A stretch of 64,000 bases of DNA, from NCBI RefSeq assembly GCF_010667575.1, contig NZ_JAABNT010000005.1, forward strand, positions 248,001 to 312,000, written 5' to 3'. Each line of letters begins with the position of its first letter. Position 1 is the stretch's first letter. A model generated the notes under the pieces. It had not been told where the DNA came from. It made no database searches and was given only the letters and a program-made list of their open reading frames with translations. This DNA comes from Sulfitobacter sediminilitoris (GTDB lineage: Bacteria > Pseudomonadota > Alphaproteobacteria > Rhodobacterales > Rhodobacteraceae). A program made the translations under genes and the position numbers. Below, in pieces: positions 34,378 to 42,940 of this stretch.

Positions 34378-34393
34378 TTTACCAAATGGTAAA
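34378..34393. promoter_or_regulatory. Perfect RutR-like palindromic operator
   Basis: TTTACCAAATGGTAAA is a 16-bp palindrome (7-bp arms, AA centre) between the divergent TetR gene and the M20 hydrolase. It has the same form as the copy upstream of preT and the RutR consensus layout (ACCA-N2-TGGT core). It lies about 33 bp before the hydrolase start, downstream of a TTGACA-like element (34346-34351), so binding would cover the promoter. Confidence 0.65.
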
Positions 34394-34425
34394 AATTTCT
34401 GACTGACTGCCCAAGGAGCCAAGCA

Positions 34426-35676
34426 ATGCCTGCACCCGGAGAGAATCTCAAGATCAACCCGGATCGACTTTGGGACAGCCTCATGGAGATGGCCAAGATC
34501 GGCCCCGGCGTGGCGGGCGGCAACAACCGTCAGACGCTGACGGATGAAGACGGTGAAGGCCGCGCATTGTTCCAGAAGTGGTGCGAGGACGCGGGCTGTT
34601 CCATGGGTCTTGACCAGATGGGCAATATGTTCGCACGGCGTGAAGGGACGGACCCTGACGCATTGCCGGTATACGTGGGGTCGCATCTGGACACGCAGCC
34701 GACGGGCGGCAAGTACGACGGTGTGCTGGGCGTGCTTGGCGGATTAGAGATCGTCCGGACGTTGAATGATCTTGGGATCAAGACCAAGCACCCGATTGTT
34801 GTCACGAATTTCACCAATGAAGAAGGAACCCGGTACGCCCCTGCGATGCTGTCGTCAGGTGTATTCGCGGGTATTCATACACAGGACTGGGCATACGGGC
34901 GCGTTGATGCAGAGGGCAAGAAATTCGGCGATGAGTTGAGCCGGATTGGCTGGCGCGGAGACGAGGAAGTTGGAGCCCGCAAGATGCACGCCTTTTTTGA
35001 GCTGCATATCGAGCAGGGACCGATCCTTGAGTCCGAGGGCAAAGAGATTGGTGTGGTCACGCATGGACAAGGGTTGTCCTGGACGCAGGTGACGGTGACG
35101 GGCAAGGACAGCCACACCGGTTCAACACCGATGCCGATGCGCAAGAACGCAGGCTTGGGCATGGCGCGTATTCTGGACAAGGTGGACGAGATTGCGTGGA
35201 GCCATGCACCCCATGCTGTCGGCGCGGCAGGACACATCGACGTCTATCCAAACTCCCGAAACGTGATCCCCGGCAAGGTGGTCTTTACCGTTGATTTCCG
35301 ATCGCCCGACCTGAGTGTGATCGAGGACATGGAGGCCCGTTTGCGCGTCGAGGGGCAGAAGATCGCAGAAAACATGGGGTTAGAGATCGAATTTGAAAAG
35401 GTAGGTGGGTTTGATCCGGTGGCATTCGATGACGGCTGTGTGACGGCGGTGCGGAATGCGGCGGAGCGGCTGGGGTATTCCCACATGAACCTGATTTCCG
35501 GTGCGGGGCATGATGCCTGCTGGATCAACCGGGTGGCACCCACGGCGATGGTGATGTGTCCTTGCGTGGATGGTCTGAGCCACAATGAGGCCGAAGAGAT
35601 ATCAAAGGAATGGGCGCAGGCCGGGACGGATGTGCTGATGCATGCGGTTGTAGAGACGGCGGAGGTTGTCGGGTGA
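34426..35676 (+). CDS. Zn-dependent M20 hydrolase, probable beta-ureidopropionase
   Basis: Amidohydrolase of the M20/M28 (N-carbamoyl-amino-acid hydrolase) family, 416 residues. Metal-binding elements are visible: GSHLDTQPTGGKYDG, NFTNEEGTRY, ELHIEQGPILE and, near the end, SHNEAEE. It would convert N-carbamoyl-beta-alanine (or the beta-aminoisobutyrate equivalent) to the beta-amino acid, the third step after PreTA and dihydropyrimidinase. The family also contains allantoate and carbamoyl-amino acid hydrolases; the block context supports the beta-ureidopropionase reading. It has an AAGGAG ribosome site and is preceded by the RutR-like operator. Confidence 0.88.
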   Translation: MPAPGENLKINPDRLWDSLMEMAKIGPGVAGGNNRQTLTDEDGEGRALFQKWCEDAGCSMGLDQMGNMFARREGTDPDALPVYVGSHLDTQPTGGKYDGVLGVLGGLEIVRTLNDLGIKTKHPIVVTNFTNEEGTRYAPAMLSSGVFAGIHTQDWAYGRVDAEGKKFGDELSRIGWRGDEEVGARKMHAFFELHIEQGPILESEGKEIGVVTHGQGLSWTQVTVTGKDSHTGSTPMPMRKNAGLGMARILDKVDEIAWSHAPHAVGAAGHIDVYPNSRNVIPGKVVFTVDFRSPDLSVIEDMEARLRVEGQKIAENMGLEIEFEKVGGFDPVAFDDGCVTAVRNAAERLGYSHMNLISGAGHDACWINRVAPTAMVMCPCVDGLSHNEAEEISKEWAQAGTDVLMHAVVETAEVVG

Positions 35677-35728
35677 CAAGGTTCCTGCCTGAGAACAGTG
35701 AGGCATTCTGCGAGACTCTGAGGTGCGC

Positions 35729-36052
35729 GTGATAGAACCTGGCTTATCCATCCCGGAACGGATTGATGCTTTGCTGGATGCCGAAGTCCGTGAGGCTTTG
35801 GCCAGCGCTGACCGCGTGACGCGGCGCACGGCGCAGGCGTTTGAGCAGACCCGGCGCGTACCGCGTGAGGTAACGGTGAATTTTTCGGGCGGGATCACTC
35901 AGCGCTGCTGGTCTGTGTCAAAAGGCGATGGGACCTATCGCGTGATTTATCTGCCCACGGCGGGATATTTCTCGCTTTGTGTTGAGAGCGATTTCGGGCC
36001 GCTGGATATTGGCGTCCATGGGCCGGCGTTGGGGTGTTTCGGATCTGTGTGA
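35729..36052 (+). CDS. Uncharacterised protein in the pyrimidine block
   Basis: A 107-residue protein from GTG 35729 (a GTG six bases earlier is an alternative). It contains DALLDAEVREALASADRVTRRTA, likely helical, and a beta-rich C-terminus with TVNFSGGITQRCW and GPLDIGVHGPALG. No family is recognised with certainty. It lies between the M20 hydrolase and the dihydropyrimidinase, in the same direction, so it is probably part of the same transcript; a role in pyrimidine breakdown or an unrelated insertion are both possible. Cytoplasmic by appearance. Confidence 0.6.
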   Translation: MIEPGLSIPERIDALLDAEVREALASADRVTRRTAQAFEQTRRVPREVTVNFSGGITQRCWSVSKGDGTYRVIYLPTAGYFSLCVESDFGPLDIGVHGPALGCFGSV

Positions 36053-36115
36053 CTTCCGGGGCTCTGCCCCGGACCCCGGAATTGTATTTGGAAAGATGAA
36101 GATGGGAGATGTCGG
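36053..36115. repeat. Copy 2 of a dispersed intergenic repeat
   Basis: This short gap contains a GC-rich palindromic stretch (GGGGCTCTGCCCC near 36057-36070) and, at 36079-36101, a 23-nt sequence (GAATTGTATTTGGAAAGATG and AAG) that matches 9842-9863 except for one extra G. The copy ends just before the ribosome site of the dihydropyrimidinase gene. Confidence 0.5.
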
Positions 36116-37576
36116 ATGAGCAAGGTGATCAAGGGCGGGCAGGTTTGCACCGCAGACCGGACCTGGGAAGCGGATGTGCTGATCGAGGGCGAGAAGATCG
36201 TCCAGATCGGTGAGGACCTGAAGGGGGATGAGTATATCGATGCCGAGGGGGCCTATGTGATCCCTGGGGGCATCGACCCGCATACGCATCTGGAGATGCC
36301 ATTCATGGGGACGACCGCTGCCGAGACCTTTGAAACCGGGACCTGGGCCGCGGCCTGTGGCGGCACGACCATGGTGGTGGATTTCTGCCTGCCGGGGGCG
36401 GATGGGTCGATCAAGAATGCGATCAACGAATGGCACCGCAAGTCGGCGCCGCAGATCTGTTCGGACGTCGGTTATCACATGGCGATCACCGGCTGGGACG
36501 AGAACGTCTTTAACGAGATGAAGGACGCTGTGGACATGGGCGTCAATTCCTTCAAGCATTTCATGGCCTACAAGGGCGCGCTGATGATCGAGGATGACGA
36601 GATGTTCGCCTCCTTCAAGCGCTGTGCGGAGCTGGGTGCGCTGCCGATGGTGCATGCCGAGAACGGTGATCTGGTTGCTGAATTGCAAGAGAAGTACTTC
36701 AATCAGGGGATCACCGGGCCGGAGGGCCATGCCTATTCGCGGCCACCGGAATTGGAAGGTGAGGCGGCGAACCGGGCGATCACGATTGCGGATACCGCCG
36801 GTGTGCCTTTGTACATCGTGCATGTGTCCTGCGAGCAGACCCATGAGGCGATCCGGCGTGCGCGGCAAAAGGGGATGCGTGTTTATGGGGAGCCGCTCAT
36901 TCAGTTCCTGACGCTGGACGAGAGTGAGTATTTCAACAAGGACTGGGACCACGCGGCGCGGCGGGTGATGTCGCCGCCGTTCCGGTCCAAGGATCATCAG
37001 GATTCGCTTTGGGCCGGTTTGCAGGCAGGGTCGCTGCAAGTGGTAGCGACGGACCACGCGGCGTTCAACACCGAGCAGAAGCGTGCGGGGCGCAATGATT
37101 TCCGGATCATTCCGAACGGGTCGAACGGGTTGGAGGAGCGTCTGGGCGTTCTCTGGACGGAAGGGGTGGAGACGGGGCGGCTGACGCCGAACGAGTTTGT
37201 CGCCTGTACCTCGACCAATGTGGCGAAGATTCTCAACATCTATCCGCGCAAGGGGGCTATTGTCGAAGGGGCGGATGCGGATATTGTGGTGTGGGATCCG
37301 AAGATCACCAAGACGATTTCACCCGCCACGCATCATTCGATCCTTGACTACAACGTGTTCGAAGGCTTCGAGGTGACAGCGAACGCGCGCTATACGCTGA
37401 GCCGGGGCGATGTGATCTGGTCTTGGGGGCAGAATTCGCAACCGAACCCGGGGCGGGGAAAGTTCATTCCGCGTCCGGCCTTCCCGTCAGCGAATGTGGC
37501 GTTGTCGAAGTGGAAGGCGTTGACGAGCCCTAAGATGATCAAACGGGATCCGTTGAATATTCCGGCAGGAATCTAG
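36116..37576 (+). CDS. hydA: Dihydropyrimidinase (D-hydantoinase family)
   Basis: Opens the dihydrouracil or dihydrothymine ring to the N-carbamoyl-beta-amino acid, the second step of the reductive pathway. The 486-residue amidohydrolase has DPHTHLEMPF (metal-binding His56 and His58), a carboxylated Lys in HFMAYKG (about 153), VHAENGD, IVHVSCEQT and ATDHAAF (Asp). All expected metal ligands are present. Length is normal for the family. It follows the small uncharacterised gene after about 60 bp and precedes the ABC transporter genes by about 25 bp. Confidence 0.94.
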   Translation: MSKVIKGGQVCTADRTWEADVLIEGEKIVQIGEDLKGDEYIDAEGAYVIPGGIDPHTHLEMPFMGTTAAETFETGTWAAACGGTTMVVDFCLPGADGSIKNAINEWHRKSAPQICSDVGYHMAITGWDENVFNEMKDAVDMGVNSFKHFMAYKGALMIEDDEMFASFKRCAELGALPMVHAENGDLVAELQEKYFNQGITGPEGHAYSRPPELEGEAANRAITIADTAGVPLYIVHVSCEQTHEAIRRARQKGMRVYGEPLIQFLTLDESEYFNKDWDHAARRVMSPPFRSKDHQDSLWAGLQAGSLQVVATDHAAFNTEQKRAGRNDFRIIPNGSNGLEERLGVLWTEGVETGRLTPNEFVACTSTNVAKILNIYPRKGAIVEGADADIVVWDPKITKTISPATHHSILDYNVFEGFEVTANARYTLSRGDVIWSWGQNSQPNPGRGKFIPRPAFPSANVALSKWKALTSPKMIKRDPLNIPAGI

Positions 37577-37601
37577 GCTGCTGGGCCGGGAGTACACTCA
37601 A

Positions 37602-38387
37602 GTGAGCAATGAGAAGAGCGTGATCAGCGCCACTAATCTTGATCTGATGTTCCAGACCAACGACGGGCCAATCCATGCGCTCAAGGACGTCAACCTTGAA
37701 ATCAACCAAGGCGACTTCGTCTCCTTTATTGGCCCCTCTGGCTGTGGCAAGACTACGTTTCTGCGTGTCATGGCAGACCTTGAGCAGCCAACCGGCGGGA
37801 CGGTCACAGTCAACGGCGTCTCCCCGGAGGAAGCGCGCCGCAGTCGCGCCTATGGCTACGTGTTTCAGGCGGCGGGGTTATATCCTTGGCGGACAATCGG
37901 CGGGAACATCCGGTTGCCGCTGGAGATCATGGGGGTGCCCAAGGCGGAGCAGACTGAACGGGTGAAGCGCGTGCTGGAGCTGGTGGACCTTGCAGGTTTT
38001 GAGCGGAAGTTTCCGTGGCAACTCTCGGGCGGCATGCAGCAGCGGGCCTCGATTGCGCGGGCACTGTCTTTCGATGCGGATATCCTGCTGATGGATGAGC
38101 CCTTCGGGGCGCTGGATGAGATCGTGCGGGATCATTTGAATGAGCAGTTGCTCAAGCTGTGGGCGCGGACGGAGAAAACGATTGCCTTTGTGACCCATTC
38201 GATCCCGGAAGCGGTGTATCTGAGCACCAAGATCGTGGTGATGTCGCCGCGGCCGGGGCGGATCACGGATGTGATCGAAAGTCCGCTGCCCAAAGAGCGG
38301 CCTTTGGATATCCGGGACACGCCGGAGTTTCTGGAGATTGCGCACCGGGTGCGTGAAGGGCTGCGGGCGGGGCATCAGGATGAGTGA
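37602..38387 (+). CDS. ABC importer ATP-binding protein (nitrate/sulfonate/pyrimidine-type)
   Basis: ATPase of the SsuB/ThiZ/RibF class of importers, 261 residues, with Walker A GPSGCGKTT (44-52), Q-loop VFQAAGLYPW, signature LSGGMQQRASIA, Walker B ILLMDEPFGALDE and H-loop FVTHSIPEA. GTG start at 37602 with GGGAG upstream. It serves the two permeases and the NMT1-type binding protein that follow. Position behind the dihydropyrimidinase suggests a pyrimidine or a related breakdown compound as cargo; this is inferred. Its end overlaps the GNAT start by eight bases. Confidence 0.93.
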   Translation: MSNEKSVISATNLDLMFQTNDGPIHALKDVNLEINQGDFVSFIGPSGCGKTTFLRVMADLEQPTGGTVTVNGVSPEEARRSRAYGYVFQAAGLYPWRTIGGNIRLPLEIMGVPKAEQTERVKRVLELVDLAGFERKFPWQLSGGMQQRASIARALSFDADILLMDEPFGALDEIVRDHLNEQLLKLWARTEKTIAFVTHSIPEAVYLSTKIVVMSPRPGRITDVIESPLPKERPLDIRDTPEFLEIAHRVREGLRAGHQDE

Positions 38388-38832
38388 TGTTGCGCATAAG
38401 ACTATCACATTGCCGCGGCTGGCCGAGGTCTCGGATGCGCCTGCTTGTGCGGCAATCGTGCGCGGTTGGCTGGAACAGACCCCTTGGATGCCAGGCGGCG
38501 GACCGGACCCGGCCACGTTGGCGGATGCGATTGCCAAGGGCATCCCCGAGCGGGAGTTCTGGGTGAGCGGGGACCCGGTGGATGGATACCTTTCGCTTGA
38601 TCGGGAGAATAACCTGATCGCGGGACTTTATACAGCGCAGCCGGGATCAGGCAGCGGCAAGGCATTAATTGACGCGGTCAAACACGGGCGCGATTTTGTG
38701 CAGCTGTGGACGCATGAGGCCAACGTAGACGCGCATCGGTTTTACCACCGTGAAGGATTTGTGACAGTCCAGCGCTGCGCGGAAGGGCGCGGTGACGGCA
38801 TCCCGGAGTTGCGGATGGAGTGGCGGGCGTGA
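38380..38832 (+). CDS. GNAT family N-acetyltransferase
   Basis: A 150-residue acetyltransferase with a recognisable acetyl-CoA binding block: the segment LYTAQPGSGSGKALIDAVKHG corresponds to the R/Q-x-x-G-x-G/A loop, and NVDAHRFYHREGF is the final GNAT motif. It is translationally coupled to the ATPase upstream (ATGAG overlap) and the permease downstream (GTGA overlap), so it belongs to the transporter operon. What it acetylates is unknown; beta-alanine or a regulator would be possible but is only a guess. Confidence 0.82.
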   Translation: MSDVAHKTITLPRLAEVSDAPACAAIVRGWLEQTPWMPGGGPDPATLADAIAKGIPEREFWVSGDPVDGYLSLDRENNLIAGLYTAQPGSGSGKALIDAVKHGRDFVQLWTHEANVDAHRFYHREGFVTVQRCAEGRGDGIPELRMEWRA

Positions 38833-39749
38833 AGTCTGTTGTGCCCGTTCTGACGGTTGTCGCCGCGATCATCGGATTTTGGCTGCTGGCCGTGATCCCG
38901 ATGAACATGCATCTGGTTGCCGATCAGGCACAGCGGGACGGGCTGATGGTCACGCCAGAGGCACCTGCGGACCGGCAGGAGGTGAGCGGTGTAGGTTTGG
39001 CGTTGAGCAACACGCATCTGATCCCGCTGACGTATAACTTTGTGCGGCCGCGTTTGCCTGCGCCACAGCAGGTTGCGGTGGAGCTTTGGAAAACGACCGT
39101 AGAGAAAAAGATCACCTCCAAACGTAGTCTCGTCTATCATGGGTGGGTCACGCTGGCGCCTACGTTGCTGGGGTTTGTCATCGGCACGGGGCTTGGTATC
39201 CTGCTGGCGGTGGGCATCGTTTACAGCCGGGTCATGGACCGGTCCGTGATGCCCTGGGCGATTGTCAGCCAGACCATTCCCATTCTGGCGCTGGCCCCCA
39301 TGGTGATCGTGGTGCTGGGGTCGATGGGGATACAGGGGGTGTTTCCGAAATCGCTGATCGCGGCATACCTGTCTTTTTTTCCGGTGGTTGTGGGCATGGT
39401 CAAAGGACTGCGCAGCCCGGATGGTATGCAGCTTGACCTGCTGCGCACGTATCATGCGTCGAACACGCAAGGGTTCTGGAAGCTGAGGCTTCCCGCCTCG
39501 ACACCATACTTATTTGCTTCGCTCAAGATCGGAATTTCTGCATCGCTTGTTGGTACCATCGTGGCGGAACTGCCTACGGGCGCCAAGGCAGGCTTTGGCG
39601 CGCGGATGCTGGTAGGAGATCAGTACGGTCAGCCTTTGGTCAGCTGGGCTGCGCTGATTGCGGCTGCGATCACCGCAGCGGCGCTGGTTGGGCTGTTCAG
39701 TCTGATCGAGCGCGCGACCCTCAAGCGCATGGGGATGGCGGCATCATGA
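38829..39749 (+). CDS. ABC importer permease 1 (with N-terminal extension)
   Basis: Inner-membrane permease of 306 residues. Unlike the usual 250-260-residue SsuC-type permeases, it carries an N-terminal membrane helix (about 3-22) and then about 80 soluble residues before the permease core (LAPTLLGFVIGTGLGILLAVG onward). The EAA-type loop sits at LRTYHASNTQGFWKLRLPAS. GTG 38829 overlaps the preceding stop (GTGA). It pairs with permease 2, which starts four bases before its end (ATGA). Confidence 0.9.
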   Translation: MKSVVPVLTVVAAIIGFWLLAVIPMNMHLVADQAQRDGLMVTPEAPADRQEVSGVGLALSNTHLIPLTYNFVRPRLPAPQQVAVELWKTTVEKKITSKRSLVYHGWVTLAPTLLGFVIGTGLGILLAVGIVYSRVMDRSVMPWAIVSQTIPILALAPMVIVVLGSMGIQGVFPKSLIAAYLSFFPVVVGMVKGLRSPDGMQLDLLRTYHASNTQGFWKLRLPASTPYLFASLKIGISASLVGTIVAELPTGAKAGFGARMLVGDQYGQPLVSWAALIAAAITAAALVGLFSLIERATLKRMGMAAS

Positions 39750-40588
39750 TCTGGGCAGTTGCGGCAATCGTGATTTGGATTTTTGGCTGGTGGCTGAATG
39801 TGCGGCTGGCCAACGGCGCGTCGTCCGATAATACCTTGGTCAAGATCTTGGTGCCTGCGATCTTTGGCATCACGGTGTTGATTGTTTGGGAACTGCTGGT
39901 GCGCGGGTTCGAGGTGAACCCGGTGATCCTGCCTACACCTTCAGCGATCTTTGAACGGCTGATTTCCGAAGGGCCACGGCTTTGGGCGGACTTCCAACAG
40001 ACCATCATCAAGGGGGCGATGTCGGGTTACCTGATTGGGGCGCTGGCCGCTTTCGGCGTGGCGATTCTTGCGGACCGGTCAGAGTTCCTGACGCGTGGCA
40101 TCCTGCCCGTGGGCAGTTTCATGGCAGCCTTGCCAATCGTGGGCACGGCACCGATTTTCGTCAAATGGCTGGGTAGTGATTGGGAAAGCAAGGCGGCAGT
40201 GGTCGCCGTGATGGTGTTCTTCCCTATCCTCGTGAACACAGTGGCAGGCCTGCGTGATACCACAACGATGCAACGTGACCTGATGCGGACCTATGGCGCG
40301 GGTTATTGGCCAACGCTGCTGAAACTACGTTTGCCCTCCGCGATGCCTTTCATCTTCAACGGGCTCAAGATTGGCACCACCTTGGCGCTGATCGGGGCCA
40401 TTGTTGCTGAATTCTTCGGCTCTCCGACCGTGGGCATGGGCTTTCGCATCTCCACCAGCTTTGGCCAGCTTGCGCTTGATATGGTCTGGGCAGAGATTGT
40501 GATTGCGGCACTCGCAGGCAGCGCGTTTTATGGAGTAATGACACTGATCGAGAAGCGGGTGACCTTCTGGCATCCGTCACAGAGATAA
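39746..40588 (+). CDS. ABC importer permease 2
   Basis: Inner-membrane permease of 280 residues with six to seven hydrophobic segments and the EAA-type coupling loop LMRTYGAGYWPTLLKLRLPS. Two predicted N-terminal helices (about 1-18 and 30-50) precede the core domain. Its ATG overlaps the stop of permease 1 (ATGA at 39746-39749). Together they form a heterodimeric translocation pore for the importer driven by the 37602 ATPase. Related to SsuC/ThiX/RibX-type permeases. Confidence 0.9.
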   Translation: MIWAVAAIVIWIFGWWLNVRLANGASSDNTLVKILVPAIFGITVLIVWELLVRGFEVNPVILPTPSAIFERLISEGPRLWADFQQTIIKGAMSGYLIGALAAFGVAILADRSEFLTRGILPVGSFMAALPIVGTAPIFVKWLGSDWESKAAVVAVMVFFPILVNTVAGLRDTTTMQRDLMRTYGAGYWPTLLKLRLPSAMPFIFNGLKIGTTLALIGAIVAEFFGSPTVGMGFRISTSFGQLALDMVWAEIVIAALAGSAFYGVMTLIEKRVTFWHPSQR

Positions 40589-40647
40589 GAACGGTCTTGG
40601 AAAACGAGACGCTTATGAGACGACTAACCAACAAAAGGGGAAGTACC

Positions 40648-41646
40648 ATGATGAAGAAAATGATGATGGCAGCAGCAGTTGCCGCTGGATTGGGTGGCGC
40701 ACCTGCGTTTGCTGATGGACACGCCAATTCGGTCACGCTGCAATTGCAATGGGTCACGCAGGCACAGTTTGCAGGCTATTACGTGGCCAAGGACAAGGGT
40801 TTCTACGAAGAAGAGGGTCTTGAGGTCGAGATCCTTGCCGGTGGTCCTGACATCGCACCGCCGCAGGTCTTGGCAGGTGGCGGGGCCGACGCCATGCTGA
40901 ACTGGATGCCCTCGGCGCTGGCCGCCCGGGAAAAGGGTCTGCCGGTGGTCAACATCGCGCAGCCGTTCAAGTCATCCGGCCTGATGCTGACCTGCTGGAA
41001 GGACACGGGCATCACCGGTCCGCAGGATTTCAAGGGCAAGACAATTGGCGTCTGGTTCTTCGGGAATGAATATCCATTCCTGTCATGGATGTCTCAGGAA
41101 GGTATCTCAACCGATGGCGGTGAGGATGGTGTGACGGTCCTCAAGCAGGGCTTCAACGTCGATCCGCTGCTTCAGCGTGAGGCAGATTGCATTTCGACCA
41201 TGACCTACAACGAATACGGTCAGGTGCTGGATGCAGGTGTCTCTGAGGACGAGCTTGTGACGTTCAAGTACGAGGACATGGGCGTGGCCACGCTGGAAGA
41301 CGGCATCTATGTGCTGGAAGAGAACCTTTCAGACCCAGTGTTCGTCGACAAGATGACGCGCTTTGTGCGCGCTTCTATGAAAGGTTGGAAGTACGCTGAA
41401 GCCAACCCGGGCGAGGCCGCGGAGATTGTACTGGATAATGACGAGACCGGTGCACAGACAGAGGCACATCAGGTCCGCATGATGGGTGAGATCGCAAAAC
41501 TGACCGCAGGTTCCGATGGTTCGCTGGAAGAGGCGGATTTCCAACGTACAGTTGATACGCTGCTGGCCGGTGGTTCCGATCCGGTCATCACCAAGCAGCC
41601 TGAAGGTGCCTGGACACATGACATCACGGACAAAGCGCTGAACTGA
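40648..41646 (+). CDS. NMT1/THI5-like ABC substrate-binding protein
   Basis: Periplasmic binding protein of 332 residues with a signal peptide (MMKKMMMAAAVAAGLGGAPAFA). The mature part begins VTLQLQWVTQAQFAGYYVAKDKGFYEEEG, which is the signature of the NMT1/THI5 group (ThiY, RibY and pyrimidine-type binding proteins), followed by the conserved GGPDIAPPQVLAGG. Placement at the end of the pyrimidine catabolism block suggests uracil, thymine or a dihydro/carbamoyl intermediate as ligand; the group also includes binders of thiamine precursor and flavin. AAGGGGAAG precedes the start. A strong terminator follows. Confidence 0.9.
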   Translation: MMKKMMMAAAVAAGLGGAPAFADGHANSVTLQLQWVTQAQFAGYYVAKDKGFYEEEGLEVEILAGGPDIAPPQVLAGGGADAMLNWMPSALAAREKGLPVVNIAQPFKSSGLMLTCWKDTGITGPQDFKGKTIGVWFFGNEYPFLSWMSQEGISTDGGEDGVTVLKQGFNVDPLLQREADCISTMTYNEYGQVLDAGVSEDELVTFKYEDMGVATLEDGIYVLEENLSDPVFVDKMTRFVRASMKGWKYAEANPGEAAEIVLDNDETGAQTEAHQVRMMGEIAKLTAGSDGSLEEADFQRTVDTLLAGGSDPVITKQPEGAWTHDITDKALN

Positions 41647-41667
41647 GCCTTGTTTAGATAAACGACG

Positions 41668-41695
41668 AAGGCCGGTGTAATTCACCGGCCTTTTT
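41668..41695 (+). terminator. Terminator of the pyrimidine/ABC operon
   Basis: Stem AAGGCCGGTG / CACCGGCCTT with a 5-nt loop and a run of T, 22 nt after the binding-protein stop codon. Confidence 0.9.
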
Positions 41696-41835
41696 CATTT
41701 TGGCTGAAGCCGGCTCGGTCGCGCAGGCCGGCGGACGCGAAGAGATCCGGTGAGCAATACTGCAAGAAGTCGGAAACAGGGCTCCACCAGCGCGGAGAGC
41801 ATGCTAAGCCACGGTGAGGATTTGGAGCCTTAACA

Positions 41836-42828
41836 GTGCAATCTCAAGCAGTCACACCCGCAGGCAGCAGTGCCACAAGCGGTATCGCTTTTATTCTGGT
41901 CGGCATGGTTGCGATCTCGATCAATGATATGTTGATCAAGCAATTGTCTGGTGACTACCCCCTGCACCAGATGGTGTTCATCCGGTCTGCGATAGGCATC
42001 GTGTTCAGTCTCATGCTGGTGCAATACGAGGGCGGTTTCGGGATCCTTCGGACCAAGACGCCAATGCTTCACATCATACGGGGCCTGTTGGTCGTCGTGT
42101 CGAACATGACATTCTTTACGGCACTTGCGGTCATACCGCTTGCGGATGCGACAGCGTTGTTCTTCGTCGCACCGTTGATGATCACGCTTTTCTCTATCCC
42201 TTTGCTGGGTGAAAAAGTCGGCCCACTCAGAATGGGCGCAGTGATTGTCGGATTTGTTGGTGTGGTCATCATGATGCGGCCTTGGCAGTCTGCAGAAGAG
42301 AGTGAAGTTAACAGGTTGGTTCTGTTGCTGCCCGTCTTGGCGGCTACAACTTACGCTTTGAACCAGATCATGACCAGAAAACTGGGTGTGGTTTCGAAAG
42401 CATCTGCGTTGGCCGTCTACATCCAATCCATGTTCATCGTCGTAAGTCTTGGCTTCTTCATTTTTGCGGGTGACGGACGTTTTGCCGAAGGGCTGACCAA
42501 CGAAAGTCTGATCTTTCTGTTAAGGGAATGGGTCTGGCCACAGGACAGCGACTGGTATCTCTTTTGGGGGCTTGGGTTGAATGCGGCGATAATCGGATAT
42601 GCGCTTTCACAGGCGTACAGGCTTGCCTCGGCTGCTACGATCGCCCCGTTTGAATATGTCGGACTGCCCCTTGCCGTTTTCTGGGGCTGGATGTTGTGGG
42701 GGGAATTGCCTGGGCCTGCGATTGTAACGGGGATTGTTCTGATCGTCGCTTCAGGGCTGTTCGTGTTCTTCCGCGAACGGCGCAAGAACCGCCCCTTGGT
42801 GAAGAAACGGGTGCATCGCCGATACTGA
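41836..42828 (+). CDS. DMT superfamily (EamA) exporter
   Basis: Inner-membrane transporter of 330 residues with ten predicted membrane segments in two EamA repeats; the first repeat has GIAFILVGMVAISINDM and ADATALFFVAPLMITLFSI, the second ASAATIAPFEYVGLPLAVFWGW. The GTG start (41836) has GGAG eight bases upstream. Such proteins export metabolites or amino acids; the cargo is unknown. It follows the terminator of the pyrimidine block and is therefore a separate unit. It is convergent with the L,D-transpeptidase. A second EamA protein is encoded at 51017-51841. Confidence 0.88.
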   Translation: MQSQAVTPAGSSATSGIAFILVGMVAISINDMLIKQLSGDYPLHQMVFIRSAIGIVFSLMLVQYEGGFGILRTKTPMLHIIRGLLVVVSNMTFFTALAVIPLADATALFFVAPLMITLFSIPLLGEKVGPLRMGAVIVGFVGVVIMMRPWQSAEESEVNRLVLLLPVLAATTYALNQIMTRKLGVVSKASALAVYIQSMFIVVSLGFFIFAGDGRFAEGLTNESLIFLLREWVWPQDSDWYLFWGLGLNAAIIGYALSQAYRLASAATIAPFEYVGLPLAVFWGWMLWGELPGPAIVTGIVLIVASGLFVFFRERRKNRPLVKKRVHRRY

Positions 42829-42892
42829 TTTGAGCAATCGAGGTAGGATGTGGTGCGCAGGTGCAATCAGGAGATCGGTTGCCGACAAGAAA

Positions 42893-42915
42893 AGAGCCGC
42901 TCTGAGAGCGGCTCT
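42893..42915. terminator. Bidirectional terminator
   Basis: Perfect stem AGAGCCGCTC / GAGCGGCTCT with a TGA loop between the convergent EamA and L,D-transpeptidase genes. The minus side is followed by TTTCTTG, the plus side by GATTTC. Confidence 0.8.
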
Positions 42916-42940
42916 GATTTCGATCTATGATGGCCGTAGC

